DNA of 64,000 bases from Streptomyces sp. NBC_00249 (GCF_026342355.1 NZ_JAPEMV010000013.1:1-64000), one strand, 5' to 3'; shown: positions 1 to 10,574, numbered from the stretch's first letter. Numbers and translations: made by a program. The notes: generated by a model not told the origin, from the sequence alone.

Positions 1-3000
1 GTGACTATCAGTCGTGTCACACGACGCGTACTCGATTCTCCCGACCTTGGATCGGAGGCGAGCACTTCGTCGCCGATCTGGATCGCTTCAATTCCTTTTG
101 CACTGCCGTCAGCCATGAGAACGCGGGTGTCAGCAAGGAAGCAGTTACAGCCGCCGCCCTTAGCAGGCTTGGTCTTGCCCGAATCTCGAATTCTTATTCC
201 GCCGCCAGATCCACCCGGGGTGTCATAGGGGGCAATCTCGCCATTCACAAGCTTCGCCGCTATGTTGAGCTCTGCGTAATACCCGAGCTCATCACAGTCG
301 GTTTCCTGACAAGCATTGAGCAGCGCCGTGGTCTGCGCGGTCCAGATCGTCCCCCGCTCAGTATTCACCACAAAGCGAAGCTGAATTTCGATCTGCTTCC
401 TGTACTCCTTGAGGAATTTTGGCGTGACCTTCTTGGGGAGGCGAAGCGGCTTGTCTGCCTTATCCAGCCAAACGATGTCGTTAACGGTCGGCCTGTAGGT
501 GCTGGGCCTGCTGTTGTACCCCCCAGACATCCCGTGAGGACGATTCGGGTCATCGACGGCCAGCTTGTCGTCGCGGGGGTTGTAGTGGCCGCCGCAGTTG
601 CCGTTCAGGCAGTCGGTCTCTATCTCTCCGGTGGGGTCGCTCAGAGAGACGGGGTTGTTGCTGGAGTACACGTAGCCGTGGAGCTGTTGCGAGTTGGACA
701 GGTCCATCAGCGGGTCGACGGATATGAAGCGGCCGATCAGAGGGTCGTACTCACGGGCTCCGAGGTGGGTGAAGCCGCTGTCGGCGTCCTTGGTGCCACC
801 GACGAACCCCTTGTCGCCGGCCCAGGCAGTGGACTGGGTGCCGCGTTCCTCACCGAAGATCCCCGTCTTGCGGCGGGTGACGGTCTGCGTCGCATCGGCG
901 CTGATCTGCGTGGTGCCAGTGCCGTGGTGGTCGGCCAGGGTGAAGGTGAGCTTGCCGCCCGTGCGCATGGCGACGCCGCCGTAGTAGCGGGTGCCTGTGA
1001 CCTTGCCGGACTTGTCGAGCTTGAGCTCGTTGCCTCCGGGGAGGTAGAGCGTGACGCCGGTCGAGTCCTTGCGGAGCAGACGCTGGCCGGCGGTGTCGTA
1101 CGCGAACGAGTTGCTGGACGTGCCCTGGTTGAGGGCCTTGAGGTGTCCCTCGGCGTCCCACTCCAGGTACTGGGTCTCGGCCGTTCCGATCTTTCGGGTC
1201 TTGGTGTTGCCGGATGCGTCGTAGGTGAAGACCTCGTCCCGCGCGTCGGTACCCGACTGCGTGATCTTGGGCAGGTCGTGCTTGCCCGCTGTCGGCGCCG
1301 TGTAGGTACGAACGGTGTCGGAAACCGGACCTGAGGCCGTCTGGTGCTTGGTTTCCGTCTTTCGGTTGCCGACCGCGTCATAGGTGTACGTCGTCCAGTA
1401 CGCGTCCGGGCCGCCGACGACCGTGTCGGAGGGCGCCGTCGCGCAGGTCTCACCCTTGTTGGTCCATGCGTCGACGATGCGGCGCAGGGCATCGAGGCTG
1501 ACGCACTGGGTGTCGGTCGTCCGGTCCGCGTCCTGGCCGCTGGCGGTCGCGATGGCCGTCAGGTTGCCTGCGGGGTCGGTGGTGTAGCGGGTGTCGTCAA
1601 TGCGCTGTGGTGCGACCTCCCGGTCGGTGTAGGCGCGGGTGACGGTTCCGGTGTGGTCGTCGTACTCGGTCGAGGTGAACACCCGCTGACCGGGGGCTCC
1701 CAGTTCCTGGCGTGTGGCACGGCCGAAGTGGTCGTACGTCATGGCCGAGACGAGTCGGCTGCTTCCGGCTCCTATGGTGTTGAGGAGGCCGGACACCGAC
1801 TTGTAGGTGCTGCCGACTGTCTCGGCGGGCAGGTCGCCCATGGCCGGCTGCTTCGTCGTGAGCAGCTGCCCGTTGATGTTGTAGGTGTTGGTCCACTTGT
1901 AGGTACCGGCCAGCGCGCCCGTGTCCGGTGCCGCCGGGATGTTCATCTGCGCTTGCAGCGGCTGGTACAGGTGGTCGTAGACGGTGACTTCCGACTCGTA
2001 CGGCTGGCCATCGATGTAGCGGGTCGACTTGCCCAATTTGCCCTTGGCCACGGTGTCGTAGACATTCGAGGTCAGGACTGTTTCGCCCTGCTTGACCGCT
2101 GTGGGGCGGCCGAGCTCGTCGTAGTCGGTGTGCAGGGTGATACCCCGGGCGTCGGTCACGTCCGTGGCCTTGCCGGTGCTGTCGTACGTGGTCTTGGTCG
2201 TGCCCTTGTCCGGGTCCTTCACCTCGGTCTGGGAACCACGTACGTCGTAGGTGTAGGTCCACTGCGCGCCGCTCGGGTCGGTGACCTGGGCCAGGCGTCC
2301 GAGCCTGTCGTAGGCGTACCGGGTGGACTGCGAGGTCATGCGACCGGCGTCGGTGTACTGCTTGAGCTCAACCGTGCGTCCGCGGGCGTCCACGACGGTG
2401 GTCGCCGAAGTGCCGCCCTGGGGCGGGATGACCGTGGTGGTGTCACCGGTGTAGCTGGTGGTGGCCCGCTTCGTCTCCACCCCGAACCTCTTGGAGATCA
2501 CGGTGGTGGGGCGGCCTGCACCGTCATAGACCGTGTCGGCGGAGCCCGGGTAGCCACTCTCCAGGCCCGTCACCAGCTGTGCTTCCGGGGGCCCGTCGGC
2601 GTAGTACGTGCCCGAGGCCCGCCAGGGTTGTCCCTTCGTGTCGTAGAAGGTCTCGGAGATCAGGCGGCCCGCCAGGTCGGGTGACTGCGTCTGGCTCTGG
2701 CGCTCGCGCAGCAGCCCGTCCTGGAGGGAGTAGTTGACGGAGTACTTGTAGTCCTGGGTCAGTGACTTGGAAGTGACGACGCTCGGGCCGTCGTTGCGGA
2801 TCGTGTACTCGAACAGGCGGCTCGGCTTGTCCGGGTTGCTGGAGGCCGGCCAGTTCGGCAGCCAGACCTTCGACGTACGCCCGAGGGCGTCGTAGGCCGT
2901 CGTGGTCACCTTGCCGTTGGGGTCGGTGACCTTTGTGGACTGCCCACGCAAGGGGTCGAGCTCCGAGGACACGGCGTGCCCCTTCGGATTCGTCACGACC

Positions 3001-6000
3001 ATGGTGGTCGCGACCTCCCCAGCGGCCGGCGTCAGCGCGATCGTGGTGAGCTTGCCGTACGGGTCGGCGATGGCGAGCTGTCGCCCGTAGGCGTCGTAGC
3101 AGAGCTGGTCCTTGGAGGTGCCGCACGTGCTGGGGACCGAGGAGAGGGTGTCGTAGCCGTCACCCTTCGCGTTGATCGTCTCGGTCCTCGTCAGCAGGCC
3201 CGTACCCGGGAGGGTGCCGATCGCGCCGTTGTCGAAGTAGGACCGGGTATCGGAGATGACGTCCGTCGGCCGGTTGACCGCCGTGCCACAGGGCACGGCG
3301 ACGGTCTCGACCCGGCTCACCTTGTCCAGGATCCAGCTCGCCGTGTTGCGGGCATAGCTGGTCGTCGTACAGGTCTCGTCCCCGCTCGTGGCGGTGTCGC
3401 CGGTCTGGGACTCCCACTCGGGCATGCCGTAGCTGTCGTAGTGCCGGGTCACCTCGGTGGTCCGGGTCCCACCGGTCACGGCCGTACGGGTGGAGACCCT
3501 CTCGACTCCGGTCCTGTACGAGACGAGGTCGGGGAGACCGAGCCTGGCCCGCTTGGCGACGATGTCCGAGCGCCAGGGCGTGCTCGAGGTCGCGGTGACG
3601 AGCTTGCCCGTGTCGTCCCCGTTGTAGGTGGCCGACTCCCGCGGCCGCCCGGCGAACTCCGGACGGTCGGTAACTGCTGCTCCTGTGCCGTCCTTGACCT
3701 CCTTGCCGTCGAGGCCCCGGAAGTAGCGCGTCTCGCTGAGGGACTTCGGTTCGTCCGCGGCGCCGACTCGCACCTGGACGCGCTCGTACCCGCGGGCGAC
3801 GGAATGGACGCGGTCCTCGGACTTCGTGAACTCGTCCGTGCTCTTGTCCCAGGCCGCTCCACCGAGGTAGCTGTACGAGGTCACCTTGTCAGGCGAGTCG
3901 ACCAGGTTGTCTCCTTCCACCACCTGGTTGACCGCATAGGTGTTGAACCAGTCCAGCTTCGCCGTCTCGCCCTCGAAGGCCCACTTCACCGGGTAACAGC
4001 GCGTGGTGTTCGAAGCGTCCGCTGCGGGCAGGGTGGCGGTGGTGCAGTCCGGCTGCGAGTAGGTGACGCCGATCGTGCCTCCGGACTCCGTGGTCACCTG
4101 GTACATGCGCAAGCGGATGAAGGGGGCGAGCCCGTCGCCCGTCTTGTCGACGCGGTTGGCCTTCTGCTCGCCCGCAAAGGTGACGGGAGGAAGCGCGATA
4201 TCAGGGGCGTCGCCGGCCTTGGCCGTGCGGGTGATGGACTTCAGCCACAGCGGGGTGGAAATCCCGTCGCCAGAGGGCGGGAAGCTCTGATCCAGGGCCC
4301 AGGAGTCGACGTCCTTGTACGCGCCGCCGGTGAGGATCTTGGTGTTGATGCCCGTCAGTCGCATGCGCGACCAGAAGGTGGGCGAGAACTGGTTCTTGCA
4401 CTCGGCGGAGCCGTCCTTGCAGAACTGGTCGTACGGCGAGTCCGGCCAGTTCTTGGCGTTGGTCTCGTCGAAGGTGCCGCAGGTGGTGAGGCAGCGCTCC
4501 GAGACGTCGAAGGTGACCTGCCCCATGGCCTTGGCGCTGTAGACCGACCCGGCACGGAGGCCGTAGTCGATGTGGTCGAGCCAGCCGCTGCGAATGTAGG
4601 GGGTGACGGTGCCCTTGCCGGTGGTCTGGGAGACGTTGCGCCCGTAGTTGTTGGTCTCGGTCTTCCAGTGGTAGGCCATGGCGCTGCCCCCGGGGGCCAC
4701 GACGTAGTCGAGCTGCCACCGCCAGGCCTGCTGACACCACGCGCTCGCGAAGGAGGCGTTGTAGCAGGGTTCTCCGGCCTGATTGCCGTAGACGGGCACC
4801 GTCCAGGCGGAGTTCGTCGTGGGTGTGGACGCGTCCTTCCAACCCGGAAGACGGTTCAGACCGAAGAAGTACTGGGTGCCGTCGGTCGTGGTGATCTTCC
4901 AGTGCTCACCGTCGTTGTCGCCGTTGGTGGCGCCGGTGAGCTTCTCGACCTTCTCGCCGGAGTCGGACGCGGGGTGCCAGCCCTTGCCCTCCTCGTGGAC
5001 CAGCTCCGTGGACTTCCCGTTCAGCGAGAGCGTGGCGTTGTCGTTGAACCAGCACTGATCGCCGACCTTGGTGGTGTTCGTACTGCCGGTCTTGTCGTCG
5101 ACGCACGGCTTGTACCTACGCTCGATGAATCCCGGCTCCCAGGACCAGCCGTCGCCGATCCAGGACGCCTGGCTGTTCGATGCGGCAGTGCGGCCGTCGA
5201 CCGACTGCGAGTTGTAGTCCAGGGAGATCTTCGGCACGAGGCCTCCCGGGACGGGAGGTGTCGCGACGTTGTACGACCAGGAGAACGCGCCGGTGGACCC
5301 ACCGGCGTTCCAGGAGCCGGAGGGCTCCAGTGGCGTCGCCTTGTAGTTGCCGGTAGAACCGGAGGCACCGGCCGTCGCGGCGAGGACCGTCGCGGCGGGT
5401 GCGGCGGCGGGCGCCGACTGCGCAGGTAATCCAGCCGACTTGAGCATCTGCACCGACGGACCGGGTGTCGTGATCTCGGCCGTGAGCTTGCCCGACCGGG
5501 TGTCGTTCCGCGTCTCCAGAGCCTTCTGCGTACGGCATTCCGGGCGGTCGGGGGTTGTCAACGCGCAGGCCGGAAGTTCGACCAGGTGCAGACGTGCTGC
5601 ATAGTCACCGCCGTACGCGGCGCGGAAGGTGTTGTAGTCCACCTCGACCTTGGCGGACGCCGACTGCCGGCCACCGTCCGAGCGCCCCACCGACAGCAGC
5701 ACACCGTCGATACCGGCCTTGCGGGCCCCGTCCCGGGCAGCGACGAGGACCTTCACCTTGGCCGGGGTCTCTGCGGATGCGCTCGATGCCGCGTACACCG
5801 TCACCGGGAGCAGGCCGGCCTGGTGCAGACCGGAGCCGATGGCCGGTGCCGATCCCGCGCCAGAGGCAAGGGCTTTGGAACCCGCGCCTGGCACGAGGTC
5901 CACCTCAGCCGAACCTGCCGCAGGCCAAGTGACCTTCGGGGCACGCCACGGGTTCCCGGCTGCGGCATCGACCTTCTTCGCTCCGCCGCTGCGGACCGGC

Positions 6001-6146
6001 TTGACCGGTACGGCCTTCGGCTGCTTGAGCCCCGGCAGTAACGGCCCGTCTTTGCTGTCGGCGACGGCCTCAGCTCCCGGCAGCATGCCTGAGAGGACCA
6101 CCGCGGCCAATGCCGCAGAAAGCCCCCGCATGCGAAATCTTCTCAC
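1..6146 (-). CDS. Secreted RHS-repeat protein with C-terminal HINT domain (3' end beyond window)
   Basis: About 2,048 codons are visible and the frame stays open at every point I translated, from the N-terminus to base 1. It starts at GTG 6146 or ATG 6131 and opens with a secretion signal (basic MRRFRMR, hydrophobic stretch, AEAVA). A SpvB/TcdB-like N-terminal part (SLDYNSQSVDGR, WSWEPGFIERRY) precedes dozens of RHS/YD repeats (YDxxGR type) between about 4.0 and 0.9 kb. The conserved RHS core end, REYDPLIGRFISVDPL, lies at about 700-760. A Cys-led HINT domain (CFLADTRVLMADGSA) starts at base 143, near residue 2002, and runs off the window. In RHS polymorphic toxins the core shields a variable C-terminal toxin, and a HINT domain is a usual autoproteolytic step before it. 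The toxin tip and any immunity gene lie outside, so activity cannot be named. Confidence 0.9.
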   Translation of the reverse strand, partial: MRRFRMRGLSAALAAVVLSGMLPGAEAVADSKDGPLLPGLKQPKAVPVKPVRSGGAKKVDAAAGNPWRAPKVTWPAAGSAEVDLVPGAGSKALASGAGSAPAIGSGLHQAGLLPVTVYAASSASAETPAKVKVLVAARDGARKAGIDGVLLSVGRSDGGRQSASAKVEVDYNTFRAAYGGDYAARLHLVELPACALTTPDRPECRTQKALETRNDTRSGKLTAEITTPGPSVQMLKSAGLPAQSAPAAAPAATVLAATAGASGSTGNYKATPLEPSGSWNAGGSTGAFSWSYNVATPPVPGGLVPKISLDYNSQSVDGRTAASNSQASWIGDGWSWEPGFIERRYKPCVDDKTGSTNTTKVGDQCWFNDNATLSLNGKSTELVHEEGKGWHPASDSGEKVEKLTGATNGDNDGEHWKITTTDGTQYFFGLNRLPGWKDASTPTTNSAWTVPVYGNQAGEPCYNASFASAWCQQAWRWQLDYVVAPGGSAMAYHWKTETNNYGRNVSQTTGKGTVTPYIRSGWLDHIDYGLRAGSVYSAKAMGQVTFDVSERCLTTCGTFDETNAKNWPDSPYDQFCKDGSAECKNQFSPTFWSRMRLTGINTKILTGGAYKDVDSWALDQSFPPSGDGISTPLWLKSITRTAKAGDAPDIALPPVTFAGEQKANRVDKTGDGLAPFIRLRMYQVTTESGGTIGVTYSQPDCTTATLPAADASNTTRCYPVKWAFEGETAKLDWFNTYAVNQVVEGDNLVDSPDKVTSYSYLGGAAWDKSTDEFTKSEDRVHSVARGYERVQVRVGAADEPKSLSETRYFRGLDGKEVKDGTGAAVTDRPEFAGRPRESATYNGDDTGKLVTATSSTPWRSDIVAKRARLGLPDLVSYRTGVERVSTRTAVTGGTRTTEVTRHYDSYGMPEWESQTGDTATSGDETCTTTSYARNTASWILDKVSRVETVAVPCGTAVNRPTDVISDTRSYFDNGAIGTLPGTGLLTRTETINAKGDGYDTLSSVPSTCGTSKDQLCYDAYGRQLAIADPYGKLTTIALTPAAGEVATTMVVTNPKGHAVSSELDPLRGQSTKVTDPNGKVTTTAYDALGRTSKVWLPNWPASSNPDKPSRLFEYTIRNDGPSVVTSKSLTQDYKYSVNYSLQDGLLRERQSQTQSPDLAGRLISETFYDTKGQPWRASGTYYADGPPEAQLVTGLESGYPGSADTVYDGAGRPTTVISKRFGVETKRATTSYTGDTTTVIPPQGGTSATTVVDARGRTVELKQYTDAGRMTSQSTRYAYDRLGRLAQVTDPSGAQWTYTYDVRGSQTEVKDPDKGTTKTTYDSTGKATDVTDARGITLHTDYDELGRPTAVKQGETVLTSNVYDTVAKGKLGKSTRYIDGQPYESEVTVYDHLYQPLQAQMNIPAAPDTGALAGTYKWTNTYNINGQLLTTKQPAMGDLPAETVGSTYKSVSGLLNTIGAGSSRLVSAMTYDHFGRATRQELGAPGQRVFTSTEYDDHTGTVTRAYTDREVAPQRIDDTRYTTDPAGNLTAIATASGQDADRTTDTQCVSLDALRRIVDAWTNKGETCATAPSDTVVGGPDAYWTTYTYDAVGNRKTETKHQTASGPVSDTVRTYTAPTAGKHDLPKITQSGTDARDEVFTYDASGNTKTRKIGTAETQYLEWDAEGHLKALNQGTSSNSFAYDTAGQRLLRKDSTGVTLYLPGGNELKLDKSGKVTGTRYYGGVAMRTGGKLTFTLADHHGTGTTQISADATQTVTRRKTGIFGEERGTQSTAWAGDKGFVGGTKDADSGFTHLGAREYDPLIGRFISVDPLMDLSNSQQLHGYVYSSNNPVSLSDPTGEIETDCLNGNCGGHYNPRDDKLAVDDPNRPHGMSGGYNSRPSTYRPTVNDIVWLDKADKPLRLPKKVTPKFLKEYRKQIEIQLRFVVNTERGTIWTAQTTALLNACQETDCDELGYYAELNIAAKLVNGEIAPYDTPGGSGGGIRIRDSGKTKPAKGGGCNCFLADTRVLMADGSAKGIEAIQIGDEVLASDPRSGESSTRRVTRLIV

Positions 6147-6385
6147 ACCCCACCCCACGTTCCTAAGGAATTTATCGGGCGCAGAGTAACAGCCCTAATT
6201 CGCAAGCCGACCCTCCGCAAGTGGCTTGAATTCGAGCACGGAAAACGTCACTCAATGCAAAGTTAACCTTTCAGAACAAAGCAAGACACTCCACCTAAGA
6301 TCCACATAAAAGACCACCTCAAAGGGTGGGCAGGAGCTGCCGCTTCGAGTACAGTCGCCGCGAATATCGGACGGTTGGAGTTTGC
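6147..6385. promoter_or_regulatory. Divergent promoter region between the RHS and LamG/ricin genes
   Basis: This intergenic stretch is clearly AT-richer than its surroundings and separates two divergent genes for large secreted proteins, so it must carry both promoters. A GGAG Shine-Dalgarno at 6377-6380 sits five bases before the GTG at 6386 and fixes the start of the rightward gene. I see no confident -35/-10 pair. Confidence 0.5.
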
Positions 6386-9300
6386 GTGACGAAAAGAAAG
6401 ACCCCATTCCGGAAACCGGGCGGACGGGGGATATCCCGAGCCATATCCATGACCTTGATTGGCGCAATAGCGACTGCCGGATTGACTGCATTACAGCCAG
6501 CGACGAGAGCCTCGGCGGCCACTGATCCGGTAGCTGACGGCTCCATGAGCGCGGAGGACTTCGCTCTCGCCAAGGCCAAAGAGACAGGTCAGCCCTACGA
6601 GCTGGCGTCCGCACGGACCGGCTCCTCGGACACCTGGGCCCTTCCGAACGGCAAGTGGTCCGTGAAGCGTCACGGCACAACGGTGCGGGTGCGTCAGGGT
6701 GGGGTCTGGGTCGCGACCGACCCGACGCTCCAGTTCGCCGCGGACGGGAAGGTGGAGCCCAAGGCCTCGGCCGTCGCGGTCGCCTTCTCCGGCGGCGGCA
6801 CCGGCCCCCTCCTGACCGGGGTGAAGGACGGCCGCACTCTGTCACTGACGTGGTCCAAGGCACTGCCGAAGCCGACGCTAGCGGCGAACGTGGCCACGTA
6901 CGCGAACGTACTGCCGGACGTGGACCTGCAGCTGAAGGCCGAGGTCGAGGGCTTCTCGCAGCTGCTGGTGGTCAAGACAGCAGAGGCGGCGAAGCATCCC
7001 GATCTGGCGGTGCTGAAGTTCAAGCTCGACACCGTTGGCTTGAACGTCACAAGCGACCCGACGACCGGACTGCTCACCGCGGTCAACCCGGCGGGGCAGA
7101 ACGTCTTCACCGCCTCGGCGCCCATGATGTGGGACTCCACCACAACGGGAGCTGCTGCTCAGGTCCGTTCATCAGGTGCCGCCCGTACCCTCGCCGCAGG
7201 CCCGGGGACCGGGAGCGGCGAGCCATCGGATGTGTTCGTGGCCCCGTCCGGGGCGAAGGACGCGCAGATGCCGACGACGGTCGCCGGTGGCTCCCTGGAG
7301 ATCAAGCCAAACCAGGCCCTGCTGACGGACGCACAGACGAAGTACCCCGTCTACATCGACCCCTCTGTCGCATGGGGTGAACGCCAGAACTGGGCCTGGG
7401 CCTACCGGAGCTGGCCGAACAACTCGTACTGGAACACCAAGCAGGACGTCCGGGTCGGGTACGAGAGCGACACCAACGGACTCTCCCGATCCTTCTTCCA
7501 GCTGGACACGTCCAACATCAAGGGCACCCTGGTCTCGAAGTCGACCTTCCGTGTGAAGGAGACCTGGTCCTGGTCCTGCACCGCCACCCCGGTGGAGCTC
7601 TGGACCACCGGCCCCATCTCGTCGAAGACGACATGGAACAACCAGCCCGGCAAGGGAACGCGGCTCGCCACCGTCACCGCGGCCAAGGGCTACGAGGGGT
7701 GCTCGCAGGGCAACCTCGAGTTCGACGCCACGGAGGCCGCGAAGGAGTCCGCTTCCAAAGGCTGGTCCAGTGTGACGTTGGGTCTGTACGCCGCGAATGA
7801 GGGCGACGTGTACCAGTGGAAGCGCTTCGACCCCAAGACGATCACGCTGGAGACCGAGTACAACCACCCGCCCGGCAAGCCGACGGGTCTGGGCACCGAC
7901 CCGGAAGGCCCTTGCGACTTCGCTGGCCGGTTCGTTCCCTCGCGCACAATCGGTGACTCCCGTGTGGGTCTGTACGCGAAGATCGACGATCCGGACGGCG
8001 GCAACCTGGAAGCCGAGTTTCAGCTGTTCAAGCGGTCCTTCCTCCCCACCGGCGGGTCCAAGCTGATTGCGACGCAGTCCATCCCGGCCAGCAGGGGCAG
8101 GGTCGCGACCTGGAGCGTCCCCGACGCCACTCTGCCCGACGGCATGTACTCCTGGAAGGTCCGAGCCAAGGATCAGGACAACGCCTACTCCGACTGGTCG
8201 TCCAGCTGCGCCTTCCGCGTCGACCGCACCCGTCCCAGCAAGCCGCCGGTGATCACCTCGGCTCACTTCCCCGACGGCAAGAACGGCTGGCCCGCCACCA
8301 CTGGCCAGGCCCGCACCCCGGGCACGTTCACGTTCTCCGCCAACGGCGTCGCAGATGTCCAGGAGATCCTCTACTACACGGACTCCGAACCCGCACCTCA
8401 GGCGGTCGCCCCGGGTGCAAGTGTGACCGTCACACCCTCCGGTTCCGGCCCTCACTTCGTCTACGCGATCACCGTCGACAAGGCCGGCAACCGGTCCGAC
8501 ACTGCGAGCTACCTCTACTACGCCAAGCGCTCGCAGACCGCGGACGGCCCGAACGACCTGAACGGTGACGGCAACCGGGACATCTGGACCGTCGACTCGC
8601 AAGGCACCTTGCTCGCCTACGCCGGCCAGGGCAATGGCAAGTTCGCCGCCGCCGCCAAGGGCGGTGTCTCCTTCAGCGGGGCCCAGATCGGTACCCAGGG
8701 CGACTGGGACGGCGACGGCTTCAACGACCTAGTCTCCCTGCAGCAACCGTCCGGGATGACCCAGAAGAAGCTCTGGAGCTACCCGAACAACGGGCAGGGC
8801 TCGGTCGTCAACAACCCCGTCGAACTGACAGTGGCCTGCCCGGTAAAGGACCCCGCAGTCGGATGTGACTACGGCAGTGACTGGAACGGCGACGACCACT
8901 GGTACAACGCCGAGCAGATCATCCCGCCGGGCGACCTCAACGGCGACGGCGCACCGGATGTGCTGGTCAAGCAGGGCAAGCAGCTGTGGGCCTACTACGG
9001 CAGCATTTTCGGGTCCCTCGACAGCAACGGAGAGCCCGTCCTCGTCGGAAACGGCGACTGGGACAAGTTCACCGTCATCGCTCCCGGCGACCTGAACGGC
9101 GACAACGTTCCCGACCTGTGGCTGCGCGACGACGCCACCGGCGACATCTTCCGTACGTTCGGCAGCAAGGGCCTCAACGGCCTGGTCGACCCCACCACCT
9201 GGGGAAGCCCCGCCAGCCGTGTGAAGATCGCCTCCGGCATAGGCAAGACCGCCTACCCGACGCTCGGCTCAGCGGGTGACGTCACCGGGGACAAGCTGGC

Positions 9301-10489
9301 CGATCTCTGGGCGGTCGACTCCAACCGGCAACTCGCAACCTTCAACGGCACCGGCACCAGCCAGCCTTTGAACGTCACAGGCATCAACCCGACGCCAGCC
9401 TTCCTCGGTAACGTCACCGCGCCCGCGGCCCAGTGGAAGCTGACCGGCCCGTCCGGCAGCAGCACCAGCACACCCAGCTCCGCAGGCAGCTTCCCTGCGG
9501 AGACCGCCGGGATCACGTGGCCCTCCGCGACCATAGGCGGGCGCAACACCCCCTACGCCGCGTTCGACGGCCCCCAGTCGTCCATCACCACCGACCGGCC
9601 CGTGGTCGACACGCGCCAGAGTTTCACCATCAGCGCATGGGTGAAGCCAGGTCCCAGCGGTGCCGTCATCAGCCAGGACAACAACCGCAACAGCGCCTTC
9701 GCCATCTTCGCCGACCCCGACTCGAAGAAGTGGGGCTTCGCCCTCTCCTACGCCGACGTCGACGGCTCGGCCTACGACTGGTCCAACAAGACCACCAACG
9801 ACGCGGCCCGGTTCACCCCTGACACCTGGCAGCAACTGACCGCCGTGTACAACGCCAGCACTGGGCTGATGAGCCTCTACGTCAACGGCGCGCTCGCCGC
9901 CGTCGGCCACCACAACGCGGCCAGCAGCCCCGCCCCGACCGGCCCCCTCGTCCTCGGACGGTTCAAGGAGAACGGAAAGGCCGATTTCTACCACGACGGC
10001 CTCAAGGGCGGCATCAGCAACGTCGCGGTCTACCCCTATGCCGCGCCGCTCACCGCGCCCGGAACCACCGGCCCTATGTCCCTGACTGCCAAGCCCAGCC
10101 ACTGCATGGACAACGACAACGGCCGGCCGGTCGACGGGAACAAGATCCAGGCCTGGGACTGCAACATGCTCGGCGGCGGCGGTGCCCAGAAGTTCGACAT
10201 CCGCGCGGACGGCACCATCCGACACCAGGAGAAGTGCCTCGACGCCAAGGACGCGGGTATCACCAACGGCACGCCGATCCAGATCGCCGGATGCCATAAC
10301 CACCCCGCGCAGCAGTTCCTCCCCCGCGCGGACGGCAGCCTCTACAACCCTGTCTCCGGCCGGTGCGTGGACGCGGCCAACATGGAGACGGGCACCCAGC
10401 TCTACCTTTGGGACTGCAACGCCAGCAACCCACAGCGCTGGACGATTCCTGCCTTGAGCACCGCCCCTCTGCCCGTTCCTCTGTGGTGA
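6386..10489 (+). CDS. Large secreted FG-GAP / LamG / ricin-B lectin protein
   Basis: 1,367 residues from GTG 6386, chosen for the GGAG five bases upstream. The signal peptide has a basic start (TKRKTPFRK), a hydrophobic core and an Ala-rich cleavage region (ATRASAA). Around residues 325-420 there is a DNRLRE-type domain (KYPVYIDPSVAWGE, RSFFQLDTSN). Next come a fibronectin-like region, then about five FG-GAP/VCBS repeats with calcium-type motifs (DLNGDGNRDIW, GDWDGDGFNDL, GDLNGDGAPDV). A concanavalin-like LamG domain follows (TISAWVKPG, FALSYADVDG). The C-terminus is a ricin-B trefoil with QxW-type ends (NPQRWTIP). This suggests an extracellular carbohydrate-binding surface or matrix protein. 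It is divergent from the RHS toxin gene, a pairing I recall as common in Streptomyces; a role in RHS delivery or attachment is only inference. Confidence 0.85.
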   Translation: MTKRKTPFRKPGGRGISRAISMTLIGAIATAGLTALQPATRASAATDPVADGSMSAEDFALAKAKETGQPYELASARTGSSDTWALPNGKWSVKRHGTTVRVRQGGVWVATDPTLQFAADGKVEPKASAVAVAFSGGGTGPLLTGVKDGRTLSLTWSKALPKPTLAANVATYANVLPDVDLQLKAEVEGFSQLLVVKTAEAAKHPDLAVLKFKLDTVGLNVTSDPTTGLLTAVNPAGQNVFTASAPMMWDSTTTGAAAQVRSSGAARTLAAGPGTGSGEPSDVFVAPSGAKDAQMPTTVAGGSLEIKPNQALLTDAQTKYPVYIDPSVAWGERQNWAWAYRSWPNNSYWNTKQDVRVGYESDTNGLSRSFFQLDTSNIKGTLVSKSTFRVKETWSWSCTATPVELWTTGPISSKTTWNNQPGKGTRLATVTAAKGYEGCSQGNLEFDATEAAKESASKGWSSVTLGLYAANEGDVYQWKRFDPKTITLETEYNHPPGKPTGLGTDPEGPCDFAGRFVPSRTIGDSRVGLYAKIDDPDGGNLEAEFQLFKRSFLPTGGSKLIATQSIPASRGRVATWSVPDATLPDGMYSWKVRAKDQDNAYSDWSSSCAFRVDRTRPSKPPVITSAHFPDGKNGWPATTGQARTPGTFTFSANGVADVQEILYYTDSEPAPQAVAPGASVTVTPSGSGPHFVYAITVDKAGNRSDTASYLYYAKRSQTADGPNDLNGDGNRDIWTVDSQGTLLAYAGQGNGKFAAAAKGGVSFSGAQIGTQGDWDGDGFNDLVSLQQPSGMTQKKLWSYPNNGQGSVVNNPVELTVACPVKDPAVGCDYGSDWNGDDHWYNAEQIIPPGDLNGDGAPDVLVKQGKQLWAYYGSIFGSLDSNGEPVLVGNGDWDKFTVIAPGDLNGDNVPDLWLRDDATGDIFRTFGSKGLNGLVDPTTWGSPASRVKIASGIGKTAYPTLGSAGDVTGDKLADLWAVDSNRQLATFNGTGTSQPLNVTGINPTPAFLGNVTAPAAQWKLTGPSGSSTSTPSSAGSFPAETAGITWPSATIGGRNTPYAAFDGPQSSITTDRPVVDTRQSFTISAWVKPGPSGAVISQDNNRNSAFAIFADPDSKKWGFALSYADVDGSAYDWSNKTTNDAARFTPDTWQQLTAVYNASTGLMSLYVNGALAAVGHHNAASSPAPTGPLVLGRFKENGKADFYHDGLKGGISNVAVYPYAAPLTAPGTTGPMSLTAKPSHCMDNDNGRPVDGNKIQAWDCNMLGGGGAQKFDIRADGTIRHQEKCLDAKDAGITNGTPIQIAGCHNHPAQQFLPRADGSLYNPVSGRCVDAANMETGTQLYLWDCNASNPQRWTIPALSTAPLPVPLW

Positions 10490-10511
10490 GAGAGACAGCG
10501 AGCTGACAACA

Positions 10512-10554
10512 AGCGGGTGGGTTCGGCAGCCAGAGGCTGCCGAACCCACCCGCT
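10512..10554. terminator. Bidirectional hairpin terminator
   Basis: A perfect 19-bp stem (10512-10530 with 10536-10554) and a 5-base loop lie between two convergent genes, so it can end transcription from both sides. Confidence 0.85.
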
Positions 10555-10574
10555 CAGTCTGTCCGCCTACGGCG

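Noticed and set aside
2976..5429. Long plus-strand frames opposite the RHS gene
   Set aside because: Antisense of RHS repeats; no domain. The RHS frame on the minus strand is open, with its end outside the window.
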